Origin: Planctomycetota bacterium
GTDB lineage: Bacteria > Planctomycetota > UBA1135 > GCA-002686595
Length of the DNA stretch: 43,103 bases
Reading direction: 5' to 3'
NCBI GenBank assembly: GCA_016872795.1
Contig: VGYZ01000029.1
Location: 1 to 43,103, forward strand
Positions 23,496-32,721 of this stretch are shown here, one piece after another (the stretch's first letter is position 1; each line of letters starts with the position of its first letter). The notes below the pieces were generated by a model. That model made no database searches. It saw nothing but the letters and a program-made list of their open reading frames with translations, and was not told the origin of the DNA. The position numbers and the translations under genes are program-made.

Positions 23496-23656
23496 CTGCG
23501 CGGGCCGCCCGGCCGGCCCGGACGGCGCTCGTTCGGGCGGATTTGCGCCGCGGGAGCGAGCCGATCCGGAAGGAAGTTCGCGCTGCCCGCCCGCCCGACG
23601 CGCAAGGGTTGGGTTGGCGGCGCCGCGGGGACGATCCCTCGCGACCCCGGCCGCGC

Positions 23657-23662
23657 TAGATT
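23657..23662 (+). promoter_or_regulatory. -10-like TAGATT (GCTAGATT)
   Basis: GCTAGATT ends 10 nt before the ATG at 23673. It probably starts the transcript for the secreted protein, mnmH and lpxA. Confidence 0.5.
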
Positions 23663-23672
23663 CTCCTGCGCC

Positions 23673-25352
23673 ATGAAACCGATCGCGTTGCTCGTCTCGT
23701 TCGCGCTTGCCGTCGCGCCAGCTTTCGGTGCGCAAGATGGTCTCGAGCCCCGCGTTCGCGCGCTGGAGACCGACCTCGGTCGCACGTGGATGCGCTTCGA
23801 AACGCCCACGACCCTCCAGTCCGTGGGCGCCGGCGAATTCCAAGAGCTGGCCCAGTCCGAGCTCGAGCGTCTCCATGGCGCGCACTGGTTCGAGACCCAT
23901 GTGTTCGTGCGCGAAGCGCTGGGCATGGACCGCGGGCCGAGCACGGCCGCTGTGCGCGCTGCCGTGACCCGCGCGGAGCTCGGCGCTTTCCCGGCGTTCT
24001 ATCGCAGCGATATCCGCGCGCTGGTGATCGACGACTCGCGGCGCGCGGACATCGGCGACGCTGACTTGGTACGCGCGCTTGCGTGGGCGGCCCGCGACGG
24101 GGCGGGCGGGTTCGCGGCGCTGTTCCCGCAAGGTCGCACGAACGAGAGCGTTCACATTCGCCGCGCGTTGCTTGCGGGCGAAGGAGAGGTCGCGCCGCTC
24201 GTGCTCGCCGAGCAGCGCGCGGGCCGCGATCCACGCCAGCTCCGCGCCGACAGCTTCGACGAGCCGCTTGGGGCCGGCACGACCGACACGCTCCAGCGCG
24301 AGCTGCACCGCGTCGGCCGCGATCATGCCCTCGGCCGACTGCGCGACTACGGTCTCGAAGGCGTGCGCAGCCAGCACGCCGAAGCGCCGGCGTCGACAGA
24401 GCAGCTGCTCCACGCGACCAAGCTCTACAAGGATCGACCGCGCGCCCTCGAGCTTCCGCAGTGGCCCGCGGAGCTCGGCCTGCAACTCGTGCGCGAAGAT
24501 TCGTTCGGCGAGCTCGGCCTCTACGCGTTGCTCGTCGACAGCGGGGTGGATCCCGGCGTTGCGCGCGTCGCCACCCTCGGCTGGGACGGCGATCGCGTGC
24601 AATTCTGGCGTGACTCGTCTGGTCGACTGGCGCTGGTCGCGCGGCTCTCCTTCGATCGCGTCGAGGACACGGCGCAGTTCGCGACCGAGCTGCAGGCGCG
24701 CGCGCTGGGCACCGTCATTCCGCGCGGCTTCGCCATCGACTGGGTGCGCACGGAGAATGTCGCGCTGGTCGACGCGTTCGTGAAGGGACTGAACGAGCTC
24801 AAGCCGGGTCTCAAGGCGAATCGCGAGGATCAGGACTCCACGATCTTGATCGAGAAGGGCCTGAAGTCGCTCGTCGACCCGCGACCGCGCATCGAAGCCG
24901 GCCGCTGGATATTGCCGCGCTTCGATCTGTCGATGCCGGTGCCCGAGGGTTGGCTCACCGACACATTCGGCGGACAGGCGTTTCTCGTCGGGCCGCAGAT
25001 CGAGCGCTTCAAGGACAACATCGGCGTCGTGGCCCTCGACGGCGAGCGCGGTACGACGCTCGACGCGTGGCTCGAGCGCCAGCGCAACATCTTCTCGAAC
25101 CAGAAGGGGCTCGCGCTCGATGCGTCCGAGCGTCGCACGCTCGGCAACCGCGACTTCGCGTACCTGCGCTACCACGGCAAGATCGACGCGAACGAGCTCG
25201 ACTGCACGACGCTGGCTTACATTCTCGATGGCCGCCCGGTGGCCATCACGATGTCGATCGCCAAGGGCAATGTGGAGTGGCTGCGGCCGCGCGTGGAGAA
25301 GTGCTTGCTCGAACTCAAGGTCGCGCCGCAGCGACCCGCTCCCGTGAAGTGA
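23673..25352 (+). CDS. Secreted protein of unknown function
   Basis: A 559-residue protein. MKPIALLVSFALAVAPAFGAQ is a clean signal peptide, so it is exported. The middle is mostly helical without a domain I recognise. Residues about 410-550 (LPRFDLSMPVPEGW, NIGVVALDGERGTTLDAWLE, CTTLAYILDGRPVAITMSIA, EKCLLELKV) have the strand order of PsbP/DUF1795-like small domains, a weak resemblance only. No membrane anchor or lipobox is visible. The mnmH start lies 4 nt after the stop, so it is the first gene of that operon, but its content gives no hint of a tRNA or lipid A role. Confidence 0.75.
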   Translation: MKPIALLVSFALAVAPAFGAQDGLEPRVRALETDLGRTWMRFETPTTLQSVGAGEFQELAQSELERLHGAHWFETHVFVREALGMDRGPSTAAVRAAVTRAELGAFPAFYRSDIRALVIDDSRRADIGDADLVRALAWAARDGAGGFAALFPQGRTNESVHIRRALLAGEGEVAPLVLAEQRAGRDPRQLRADSFDEPLGAGTTDTLQRELHRVGRDHALGRLRDYGLEGVRSQHAEAPASTEQLLHATKLYKDRPRALELPQWPAELGLQLVREDSFGELGLYALLVDSGVDPGVARVATLGWDGDRVQFWRDSSGRLALVARLSFDRVEDTAQFATELQARALGTVIPRGFAIDWVRTENVALVDAFVKGLNELKPGLKANREDQDSTILIEKGLKSLVDPRPRIEAGRWILPRFDLSMPVPEGWLTDTFGGQAFLVGPQIERFKDNIGVVALDGERGTTLDAWLERQRNIFSNQKGLALDASERRTLGNRDFAYLRYHGKIDANELDCTTLAYILDGRPVAITMSIAKGNVEWLRPRVEKCLLELKVAPQRPAPVK

Positions 25353-25356
25353 AGCC

Positions 25357-26592
25357 GTGAGCGCGCAAGACGGTGTGCCGACGCTGGCGGCGTCGACAGC
25401 GCTCGCAGTCGACGGTGCCGTGCTCGTGGATCTGCGCGCGCCCGCCGAATTCGCCGCCGATCACATCGAGGGTGCGCGCAATGTGCCGTTGCTCGACGAT
25501 GACGAGCGCGCGCTCGTGGGGCTCCTGTATCGGCGCGAATCGCGGCAGGCCGCCTTCGAGGCCGCGCGCGAACGCGTGCGCGCATCTGTCGGCAGACTCG
25601 TCGCGTCCATCGGAGAGCTCGCGGGCTGGACTCCGCCCCGGCGCGACCCGGCGCAGGTCGTGGACGAGCTCGCTTGCGACGGAATCGAAGCCATGGATCG
25701 CCGCGTGCGCGCTCGCCCGCTCGAGCGTGCGCCCGCGCGTCCCGTGATCCTCTGCTGTTGGCGCGGCGGGTTGCGCTCACGCAGCGTGACGGCACTGCTG
25801 CGCGAGCTGGGGCTCGAGCGCGTCGTGGCGATCGAAGGCGGATACAAGAGCTGCCGCGCCCAGCTGGTCGTGCGGCTCGAGAGCTTCGAAGCGCCGCGCA
25901 CATATGTCTTGCGCGGACTGACGGGCGTCGGGAAGACTCTCGTCCTGCGCGAGCTCGAGCGGCAACGAAGAGGCTGGACGCTCGACCTCGAAGCGACGGC
26001 CGGACACCGCAGCTCGCTGCTCGGCGCCGCGGGGCTCGAGCCCGCGACGCAAAAGCAGTTCGAGAATCGCATCGCACAGCGGATCGCGCGCGGCCCTGGG
26101 GCGGGCGTGCTGGTACTCGAAGGCGAGAGCCGCAAGGTCGGAAATGTGATCGTGCCTTCCCGTGTGTGGCGCGCGCTCGAAACGGGCGCCAGTCTCGAGC
26201 TCGTCGCCCCGACCGAGCGCCGCATCGACGTGCTCATCGCGGACTATCTCGCCACGGCCGGCGGCCGCATCGAGTTGCGCGCAAGCCTGTCGGAGCTCGC
26301 GCGGCGCATCTCCGCGGGCTGGGCCGTCGACCTCGTGAGCCTTCTGGATCATGGACGAGAGCGCGAACTCGTCGCGCTGCTGCTCGAGCGCTGGTACGAC
26401 CCGCGCTACCGGCATTCGCAGCAGGGCCGTGGCGCTCGCGCGAGCTTCGACTCGACGGATCCGGTGCGCTGCGCGCACGAGCTCGCCGACTGGATCGAGC
26501 GCGATCTCTCGCACGCGCATGCGCCGGAGCTGGATCCCATGGCCCCCGTAGTCTCGGCGCCGACGCGCGGGCTAGACTCGCGCGCGACATGA
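25357..26592 (+). CDS. mnmH: tRNA 2-selenouridine synthase
   Basis: A 411-residue protein (E. coli SelU about 364). It converts 2-thiouridine at the wobble position of some tRNAs to 2-selenouridine through a geranylated intermediate, using selenophosphate from SelD. The N-terminal rhodanese domain has VLVDLRAPAEFAADHIEGA and the active loop CCWRGGLRSRS, with the expected catalytic Cys134. A C-terminal P-loop domain begins RGLTGVGKT (about 187-194) and has VLEGESRKVGN. GTG 25357 starts 4 nt after the preceding stop. The presence of this gene implies the cell makes selenophosphate, relevant to the candidate selenoprotein at 1.3-1.6 kb. Its stop overlaps the lpxA ATG. Confidence 0.95.
   Translation: MSAQDGVPTLAASTALAVDGAVLVDLRAPAEFAADHIEGARNVPLLDDDERALVGLLYRRESRQAAFEAARERVRASVGRLVASIGELAGWTPPRRDPAQVVDELACDGIEAMDRRVRARPLERAPARPVILCCWRGGLRSRSVTALLRELGLERVVAIEGGYKSCRAQLVVRLESFEAPRTYVLRGLTGVGKTLVLRELERQRRGWTLDLEATAGHRSSLLGAAGLEPATQKQFENRIAQRIARGPGAGVLVLEGESRKVGNVIVPSRVWRALETGASLELVAPTERRIDVLIADYLATAGGRIELRASLSELARRISAGWAVDLVSLLDHGRERELVALLLERWYDPRYRHSQQGRGARASFDSTDPVRCAHELADWIERDLSHAHAPELDPMAPVVSAPTRGLDSRAT
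26573..26578 (+). promoter_or_regulatory. Internal -10-like TAGACT (GCTAGACT) for lpxA
   Basis: GCTAGACT lies inside the last codons of mnmH and ends exactly 10 nt before the lpxA ATG. It suggests lpxA can be transcribed alone, uncoupled from mnmH. Confidence 0.4.
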
Positions 26593-27422
26593 GCACCGCC
26601 GCACTGCCGCGCATCCACTCCACCGCCGTCGTCGATTCCGCTGCCGTTCTTGGAACGGGGGTCGAGATCGGTCCCTACTGCGTGATCGATGCGGGGGCTA
26701 TTCTCGGCGACGGCTGCAAGCTCGGCGCGTTCGTGCGCGTGCACGGCTGCGTCACGATCGGAGCGAACACATCGATCCGCGATCACAGCGTGATCGGGGG
26801 TGAGCCGCAGGATGTCAAGTACCGCGATGATCCGTCGCGCGTCGTGCTCGGGGCGAACTGCCGCATCCATGAGCATGTCACCGTGCATCGCGGCACGGGT
26901 GCGAACACCGAGACTTGGATCGGCGAGGGCGTGATGCTGATGGCGAGCGCTCATGTCGGCCACAACTGCCGCATCGATGCCGGAGCGATTCTCGTCAACA
27001 GCGCGATGTTGGGTGGTCATGTGCATGTGGGCGAGCGCGCTTTCATTTCGGGCGGCGCCGCGGTGCACCAGTTCTGCAGCGTCGGCCGCCTCACGCTCGT
27101 CGGCGGCGTCGCGATGGTGACCAAGGACGCCCCGCCGTTCTCCATCGTCGCGGGCTCGTACCCGATTCGCTGGCGCTCGCCCAACACGATCGGCCTGCGT
27201 CGCGCCGGCTTCACGACAGAGCAGCGCACATCGGTGCGTCACGCTCTTTCGCGCCTCTTCCGCTCTGGGCAGAGCCCCGCGAAGGTCGCACGCGAGCTTG
27301 TGAAGAGCCCGGTGCCCGAAGTCGCGGAGATTGCGCGCTTCGTACTCGAGTCCAAGCGCGGCGTATGCGCCGGACCGGCCGGCATGCGCAGGGCTGTCGA
27401 CGACAGCGACGACGCGTTCTAG
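26589..27422 (+). CDS. lpxA: UDP-N-acetylglucosamine acyltransferase
   Basis: A 277-residue enzyme (E. coli 262) that adds a 3-hydroxyacyl chain from ACP to UDP-GlcNAc, the first step of lipid A synthesis in the cytoplasm. Hexapeptide repeats run from about residue 8 to 185 (VVDSAAVLGTGVEIGPYCVI and onward). The catalytic segment SAHVGHNCRI carries His122 and His125, the same numbers as in E. coli. HQFCSVGRLTLVGG and the C-terminal helical part starting NTIGLRRAGFT complete the family layout. This is the strongest evidence for a Gram-negative envelope. It converges on the radical SAM gene across about 94 bp. Confidence 0.96.
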   Translation: MSTAALPRIHSTAVVDSAAVLGTGVEIGPYCVIDAGAILGDGCKLGAFVRVHGCVTIGANTSIRDHSVIGGEPQDVKYRDDPSRVVLGANCRIHEHVTVHRGTGANTETWIGEGVMLMASAHVGHNCRIDAGAILVNSAMLGGHVHVGERAFISGGAAVHQFCSVGRLTLVGGVAMVTKDAPPFSIVAGSYPIRWRSPNTIGLRRAGFTTEQRTSVRHALSRLFRSGQSPAKVARELVKSPVPEVAEIARFVLESKRGVCAGPAGMRRAVDDSDDAF

Positions 27423-27516
27423 CGGCGCCAGCGCGGCGGGAGTATTGCCGGAGGGGCGCAGTGCGCTCGAGGGCGACATCGTCGACTGGCTCGCCGAACC
27501 GCGCGGCCGCGCTTCG

Positions 27517-28914
27517 TCACGGCCTGTGCTCGACCCCGAAGTTCTTCACGAGCAGGGCCAGTCCCTCGCGGGCCTGACGCAGGAGCTCCCCGGCGCTCCC
27601 GACGCCGCGCGCACGTCGCCACAGGTACGAGGGCCGCAGGTAGAAGCGCCGCACCATGCGCCGCTTCAGAGCCAACATCGTCGAGCGATCGAGTGCGCGC
27701 GTCGGCAGCTTGGCGTCGGCACCACCCTGATCCATCACCAGATCCCGCTCGTCGACAAGACCCAGCTCGATTGCGCGGCGCCGGAAGGGCGTGCCGAAGC
27801 GTGGCACGGCCATGTTGAGGCTCATGAAGTCGAGCTCGAGCTCGAGGGCGAGTTCGAGCGACTCGCGCAGGGAGGCCTCCGTCTCCTCCGGCAGGCCGAT
27901 GATGAATGTGCCAACCGTGCGCAGTCCATGACGACGCGCACGCGCAAGGCCCTCGCGCACATCGGACAGCGCATAGCGCTTCTCGTAGCTCGCTAGCACC
28001 TCCGCGCTCGCGCTCTCGACACCCATCATCACCGTGTGGCAACCGGCACGCCGCATCGCCGCGAGCAGCTCGTCGTCGGAGCGATCCGGCCGCACATAGG
28101 TCGTCCACGACAGGTCGCCGCGCCGCTCGAGCTCGGCGCACAGCTTGAGCCCGCGCAGGCGCTGCGCGCCGAATGTCTGGTCCATGACGAACAGCTCGCG
28201 GATGCCGTGCGCGCGAAGGTGGTCGATCTCCTCGAGCACGCTCGGGATCGGCCGCGCTGCGTGGCCGAGCGTCGACATGACGCAAAATGTGCAAGGGTAG
28301 GGGCAACCCCAGTCGGTGAGGATCGTCGCGAAGCGCTCGTCGCGCGCGAACGAGAAGCGATATCCGCGTGGCGCGAACAGCTCGTGGCGTGGCCGTGGCA
28401 GGTCGTACTCGCCGCGCAGCTTGCCCGGCGTGCCGACGGTCTCGACCCGACCATCGGGGTGACGCACGGTCGAGCCCCGCACGCTCGCGAGGTCGCGCGC
28501 GAGGAGCGCGAGCACATCCGCGCTGACGAAATCTCCGAGGGCAGCCTCGAGCCATGGCTCCTCGACGAGGCGCTCTCGAGCGTTCTCGTGCAACACATCG
28601 CCGATCGCGAGCACGCGTCGACCGCGCGCAGCCTGCGCCGCGAGAAACGCGCGATCCTCGGGCCAGGAGACGGAACCGACGAGGCTCACGAGTGCTTCTG
28701 GCGCGAAGGCGTCGATCCGACGCTCCGCCCCAGCGACATCGAGCCCCTCGGCAATGCAGTCGAGGACCGCGGCCTCGTGCTCCGCCGCCACGCGGCCGGA
28801 GAGCATCACGAGGTCGATAGGATGGAACAGGTAGTTCGACTTCGTCGTCTTCGAGCAGAAGTAGTCGCGGATGTAGTTGCGCCGCCCTGGCGGGTTGAGC
28901 AGCAGGACGCGCAT
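27517..28914 (-). CDS. B12-binding radical SAM protein
   Basis: A 465-residue protein. Residues 1-150 resemble a cobalamin-binding domain (MRVLLLNPPG, VMLSGRVAAEHEAAVLDCIA), though the usual DxHxxG is not obvious. The radical SAM core has C204-x3-C208-x2-C211 in GCPYPCTFC for the 4Fe-4S cluster, then ELFVMDQTF, TVMMGVESASAEVL and VGTFIIGLPEET, as in the TIGR/BchE-like class. Substrate unknown; such enzymes methylate or rearrange lipids, hopanoids or cofactors. Its ATG overlaps the upstream GT9 gene's TGA (TGATG), so the pair is co-translated and may act on the same surface molecule. The C-terminal third is a helical, arginine-rich region seen in many of these proteins. Confidence 0.92.
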   Translation of the reverse strand: MRVLLLNPPGRRNYIRDYFCSKTTKSNYLFHPIDLVMLSGRVAAEHEAAVLDCIAEGLDVAGAERRIDAFAPEALVSLVGSVSWPEDRAFLAAQAARGRRVLAIGDVLHENARERLVEEPWLEAALGDFVSADVLALLARDLASVRGSTVRHPDGRVETVGTPGKLRGEYDLPRPRHELFAPRGYRFSFARDERFATILTDWGCPYPCTFCVMSTLGHAARPIPSVLEEIDHLRAHGIRELFVMDQTFGAQRLRGLKLCAELERRGDLSWTTYVRPDRSDDELLAAMRRAGCHTVMMGVESASAEVLASYEKRYALSDVREGLARARRHGLRTVGTFIIGLPEETEASLRESLELALELELDFMSLNMAVPRFGTPFRRRAIELGLVDERDLVMDQGGADAKLPTRALDRSTMLALKRRMVRRFYLRPSYLWRRARGVGSAGELLRQAREGLALLVKNFGVEHRP

Positions 28915-30158
28915 CACCCTCTCCGCGGATCGACGCCGTCCCGGCGGTGATCGTTGCGCGGCTCGCAGCTCGCCTCGAAGTCCGTGCCGAGAGCGAGCGC
29001 GCGAGCGGACTCGTGCACCTCGTCGACCGAGATCGACATGAGGCACTGCGGCTCGCCGTAGATGCAGCTCGCCACCTTGTTGTCGTGCACATTGATGCAC
29101 GGGCTGCAGGCCGGCGGCCGGTACAGGGCGCGCGCGCGCAGCCCGAGCGGTCCGTACATCACCGGCGTCTCCGGACCGAACAGCCCGAGCGTGGGCGCGC
29201 CGATCGCGGCGGCGAGGTGCATGGGGCCGGAGTCGTTGCTGACCACGACACCGGCGCGTGCGAAGAGCGCCACGAGCTCACCCAGCGAGAACTCGCCCGC
29301 GAGGTTGATGCAGCGCCGATCGCCGATGCGCTCGCGGATCGTCTCGATGTACGCGCGCTCCGCAAGCGAGCCGATGAGCACCACGGGCCAGCGCTCGCGC
29401 GCAAGCCAACGCTTGCCGAGCTCGATGAAGTTCGCCGCTGGCCAGCGGCGCTCGAGCGACAGCTCACCCGCATTGGGATTGAGCACGACGAACAGGTCAT
29501 CCTCGCCGATGCCGTGGCGCTCGAGCCGCGCAGCCACGCGCGCTTCCTCGTGCTCGTCGAAATAGTGCGGACGCAGCTCCTCCGCCGTGACGTTGTGACC
29601 GTTCTCGCCACCAGCGAGCGCGCGGAAGTTCCGCGCGACGTGCCAGTAGCGATTGAACATCACCGTGTCGGTGTTAAATCCGCCGCGCCACACGCTCTGG
29701 CTCGCGAAGCCGTGGCGACGGGGCGCGCCAGTGAGTAGCGAGACGATCGACGAGAAGCGCGTGAAGAACTCGAAATCGTAGACCGCGTCGAAGCGTTCCG
29801 CGCGCAATTCACGGACGAGCCGGGCGATGCGGCGCGCCATGTGCAGCCAGCCCGCGGCGCCGACGTCGAGCGTGCGCACATCGTCGAAGACGCCCAGACC
29901 CCGCGCGAACCCGGCGTTGCTCGCGAGCGTCAGCAGCGTGATCTGCGCGAACGGGTGGCGCCTGCGCAGCGTGGCGATCGCTTGCGTGAGCAGTTGCAGG
30001 CTGCCCAAGCCCCAGAATTTGATCGCGAGCACGCGCCGGGGCGGGATCTCTGCCTCGCGCTGGCGCACGAAGCGCACCGGCTGCAGCACGGCGCAGGCCG
30101 CAATGCCGAGCGCTTGGTCCGCCCGCTGGAGGCTCTTCATGCGGATGTTCGTCGTCAC
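28914..30158 (-). CDS. Glycosyltransferase family 9 (heptosyltransferase-like)
   Basis: A 414-residue GT-B enzyme. Markers are RVLAIKFWGLGSLQLLTQAI (N-terminal loop), FVVLNPNAGELSLERRWPAA (acceptor/donor domain link), and VVVSNDSGPMHLAAAIGAPT followed by LFGPETPVMYGP, the ADP-heptose-site motif. The C-terminal tail has four cysteines (PPACSPCIN, CIYGEPQC), seen in many GT9 proteins but of unclear purpose. It would add heptose or a similar sugar to a lipopolysaccharide core or other surface glycan, in the cytoplasm. The ATG at 30158 lies 7 nt after a TATACT hexamer, so the message is probably leaderless. The radical SAM gene follows with overlapping stop and start. Confidence 0.93.
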   Translation of the reverse strand: MTTNIRMKSLQRADQALGIAACAVLQPVRFVRQREAEIPPRRVLAIKFWGLGSLQLLTQAIATLRRRHPFAQITLLTLASNAGFARGLGVFDDVRTLDVGAAGWLHMARRIARLVRELRAERFDAVYDFEFFTRFSSIVSLLTGAPRRHGFASQSVWRGGFNTDTVMFNRYWHVARNFRALAGGENGHNVTAEELRPHYFDEHEEARVAARLERHGIGEDDLFVVLNPNAGELSLERRWPAANFIELGKRWLARERWPVVLIGSLAERAYIETIRERIGDRRCINLAGEFSLGELVALFARAGVVVSNDSGPMHLAAAIGAPTLGLFGPETPVMYGPLGLRARALYRPPACSPCINVHDNKVASCIYGEPQCLMSISVDEVHESARALALGTDFEASCEPRNDHRRDGVDPRRG

Positions 30159-30165
30159 GCAACGG

Positions 30166-30171
30166 AGTATA
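30166..30171 (-). promoter_or_regulatory. -10 (TATACT, GCTATACT) for the GT9 gene
   Basis: GCTATACT on the minus strand is close to the bacterial consensus and ends 7 nt before the ATG, so transcription would start at or next to the start codon. No -35 is evident. Confidence 0.5.
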
Positions 30172-30207
30172 GCCTGCCGCTCGTGTGGCCGCGTGGGGCG
30201 ACGCTGC

Positions 30208-30213
30208 TACCCT
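30208..30213 (+). promoter_or_regulatory. -10-like TACCCT (GCTACCCT)
   Basis: GCTACCCT ends 9 nt before the ATG at 30223. It is divergent from the GT9 promoter within a 64-bp gap. Confidence 0.45.
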
Positions 30214-30222
30214 GCGCACCGC

Positions 30223-32700
30223 ATGCACGCCCGCGTCCGCACCGCTGCGCTCCTCGCCATCGCGTTCGTTTCCGGGGCGGCTGCGCTCGTCTACGAAGTC
30301 GTGCTGTTTCGCGGTCTTGGCCTCGCGTTTGGCGTAGCCAGCCACGCAGTGGCGGCCGTGGTCGGCGCATTCCTGTTCGGGCTCGGGCTGGGAGCATGGC
30401 TCGCTGGGAAGTGGCTTGCGCGCGCTCGCCCGTTGCGTACCTACGCGACGATCGAGCTCGCGATCGCGCTCTATGGCCTCGCGGCGCCGACACTGATGCG
30501 ACTGGCACGCGAAGCCGCGGAGCGGGGCGAGCTCTTGCTCGGCGCGCCGCTCCTCGCCGCGCCCGCCGCGTTCGCGCTGCTCGCATGGCCCACGCTGTGC
30601 ATGGGCTCGACATTCCCCTTGCTCGGCCGCGCGATCGCGCAGGGCGCGCGCGCGACTTGGTCGAGCGTGGGCTGGCTGTATGCACTCAACACGCTCGGAG
30701 CCTGCGCGGGCGCGCTGCTCGCAGCCTATGCGCTGTTGCCCGAGCTCGGACTCACGCGCACGACGCACATGGCGGCCGCGGGCAACATCGTCGTCGCGCT
30801 GCTCGCCGCGCTGCTCGCGCGCGGCGAGACAGGCTCTGGGGGTGACCGCCCCGAAGTCGATGCCGCTCCGGCCGTCGCGCCTGCGCCGCGCGTTCCGCTG
30901 CTGTGTGCCGTCGCGCTCTTGGGCGCGTCCTCTCTGGCGCTGCAGGTGCTCGCCAATCGCTTGCTGCACTCGCTGCTCGGCGGGACGGTGTATGTCTTTG
31001 CCGCGGTCGTGGCGGTGTTTCTCTTCGGCCTTGCAGCCGGGGGCGCGGCGGGCGGCCATCTGGGGCAGCGCACGCGCCAGCCCGCGACGGCGCTCGGCGT
31101 GCTGGCGCTCGCATTCGCGTTGTCGATCGGCCTGGGCATCGTGGCGCTGCGCGCCCGCGCGGGCGGCGAAGACCTGCTCTTCGGTCCCGACAACCTCGCG
31201 CTCCTCGAAGCGGGCGAGTGGGTCAGCGAGTATCCGCCGTCGCGCTACCTGCGACTCGCCGTCGAGCTCTCGAGCAACCTGTTGCTCGTGCCCACATTCT
31301 TCTCTGGAGCGTTCTTTGCGCTCGCGCTCGCCTGGGTGCGAGGCACGCGCGCGGAGCTCGGCGCATCGCTCGGGCGCGTCTATTTCTGGAACACGCTCGG
31401 TTCGATTCTCGGCTCGCTGCTCGCGTCGTTCGTGCTGCTCCCGCAGCTCGGCCTGCGCGGCTCGTTCGTGGTCGCCTGCGTGCTGCCGATTGCGGCGGGC
31501 GTGTGGCTCCTGTGGGGCGCGGCGGCGCGCGTCGAGGGCGCGAAACAGCTCGTCCGGCTCGGCGCGCTGTCCGCGGCGCTGTGCGCACTGCTCGCATTCC
31601 TGCCGGGCGAGCCGCCCGGTTCACGCGAGCAGTTTCGCACGGTGTTCGTCGCCGATGCTCCTGCGTCGAGCGCGAAGGTGCAGGAGTTCCTCGACGCGAG
31701 CGAGCCCGAGCCGATTCGCAACCTGCGCGTCAACGGCAAGACCGTGGCGTCTTCGATCTTCATCGATCGGCGGTTGCAGTACTTGCTGGGCGCGATTTCG
31801 ACGCTCGCCCATCCAGAGCCGCGCAAGCTCGCGTGCATTGGTCTGGGCACGGGCATGACCTCCGCAGCGATGGCGATTTGCGGGGGCGAGCTCGTCGTCG
31901 TCGAGATCAGTCCGGCCGTGATCGAGGCGGCGCGGCGCTTCGAGGCCTGGAATGCCGCCCTGCACGAACGCGACGATGTGCGCATCGTGGCCGACGACGG
32001 TCGCGCGTGGCTCGCTCGCACGGAGGAGCGCTTCGATGTGATCTCCGCCGATCCGATCGACCCGTGCGTCAGCGGCTCGGCCTATCTGTACACCGAGGAG
32101 TACTACCGGCTCGCCAGAGCGCGACTCGCGCCGCTCGGGCTGATGTCGCAGTGGATTCCGCTCTACGACCTGGCGCCGAGCGACATCGCCGGCATCGTGC
32201 GGACATTCCGGCGCGTGTTCCCGCACGCGACGGCGTGGGTCACGGGCTATGACATGCTGCTGCTCGGAGGCGAAGGCCCGCTCGAGATCGAGCTCTTGCG
32301 CGTCGCGGAGCGACTCGAGGAGCGCGAAGTGCGCGCGCTGCTAGCCGATGTCGGGATCGAGTCCGCGGAAGAGTTGCTCGGCTGCTGCTTCGCCTCCGAG
32401 GCGACTCTGGCGCGCATCGAGGAGCACGCCGAGCGCGTCAACACCGACGACGACCCATGGATCGAATTCCACGCGCCCCTGGCGGCCTATGGCAGCTACC
32501 CGCTGCTCGCCTATCGCTGGCTCGCCGCCGGCGACGACCCGCCGCCGGCCGTCGGCCTCGATCGCTTCCAGCGCGAAGCCGTGCTCGCCGAGCGTAGAGC
32601 GCTCCAGCGTGGCGCGCTCGACTTCGTGGCGCAGATCGAGTCCGGCGCGGGCTTCGGCGCGGCGCGCACACGCTACATCGAGCTCCTGCGCCGTCCCTGA
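30223..32700 (+). CDS. Membrane-embedded spermidine synthase-like protein
   Basis: An 825-residue protein: a multi-pass membrane region (to about residue 460) followed by a soluble Rossmann domain. The membrane part contains two similar blocks, each with a variant of the family's R-x-L-G-x-x-x-Y loop (VYEVVLFRGLGLAFGVASHA; LQVLANRLLHSLLGGTVYVF) and an LNTLG/WNTLG motif (WLYALNTLGACAGALLAAY; VYFWNTLGSILGSLLASF), so it looks like an internal duplication. The soluble part has CIGLGTGMTSAAMAICGG and VVVEISPAVIEAARRF (SAM/dcSAM-binding) and SADPIDPCVSGSAYLYTEEY. Related proteins are annotated as fused MFS/spermidine synthase; true aminopropyl transfer is unproven. A GNRA-loop hairpin follows the stop. 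Confidence 0.88.
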   Translation: MHARVRTAALLAIAFVSGAAALVYEVVLFRGLGLAFGVASHAVAAVVGAFLFGLGLGAWLAGKWLARARPLRTYATIELAIALYGLAAPTLMRLAREAAERGELLLGAPLLAAPAAFALLAWPTLCMGSTFPLLGRAIAQGARATWSSVGWLYALNTLGACAGALLAAYALLPELGLTRTTHMAAAGNIVVALLAALLARGETGSGGDRPEVDAAPAVAPAPRVPLLCAVALLGASSLALQVLANRLLHSLLGGTVYVFAAVVAVFLFGLAAGGAAGGHLGQRTRQPATALGVLALAFALSIGLGIVALRARAGGEDLLFGPDNLALLEAGEWVSEYPPSRYLRLAVELSSNLLLVPTFFSGAFFALALAWVRGTRAELGASLGRVYFWNTLGSILGSLLASFVLLPQLGLRGSFVVACVLPIAAGVWLLWGAAARVEGAKQLVRLGALSAALCALLAFLPGEPPGSREQFRTVFVADAPASSAKVQEFLDASEPEPIRNLRVNGKTVASSIFIDRRLQYLLGAISTLAHPEPRKLACIGLGTGMTSAAMAICGGELVVVEISPAVIEAARRFEAWNAALHERDDVRIVADDGRAWLARTEERFDVISADPIDPCVSGSAYLYTEEYYRLARARLAPLGLMSQWIPLYDLAPSDIAGIVRTFRRVFPHATAWVTGYDMLLLGGEGPLEIELLRVAERLEEREVRALLADVGIESAEELLGCCFASEATLARIEEHAERVNTDDDPWIEFHAPLAAYGSYPLLAYRWLAAGDDPPPAVGLDRFQREAVLAERRALQRGALDFVAQIESGAGFGAARTRYIELLRRP

Positions 32701-32721
32701 CGCTCCAACTCGGGCTGAGGA

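Noticed and set aside
27501-27512. Perfect 12-bp palindrome GCGCGGCCGCGC between lpxA and the radical SAM gene
   Set aside because: Such G/C-only palindromes are frequent by chance here, and as a hairpin it leaves almost no loop.
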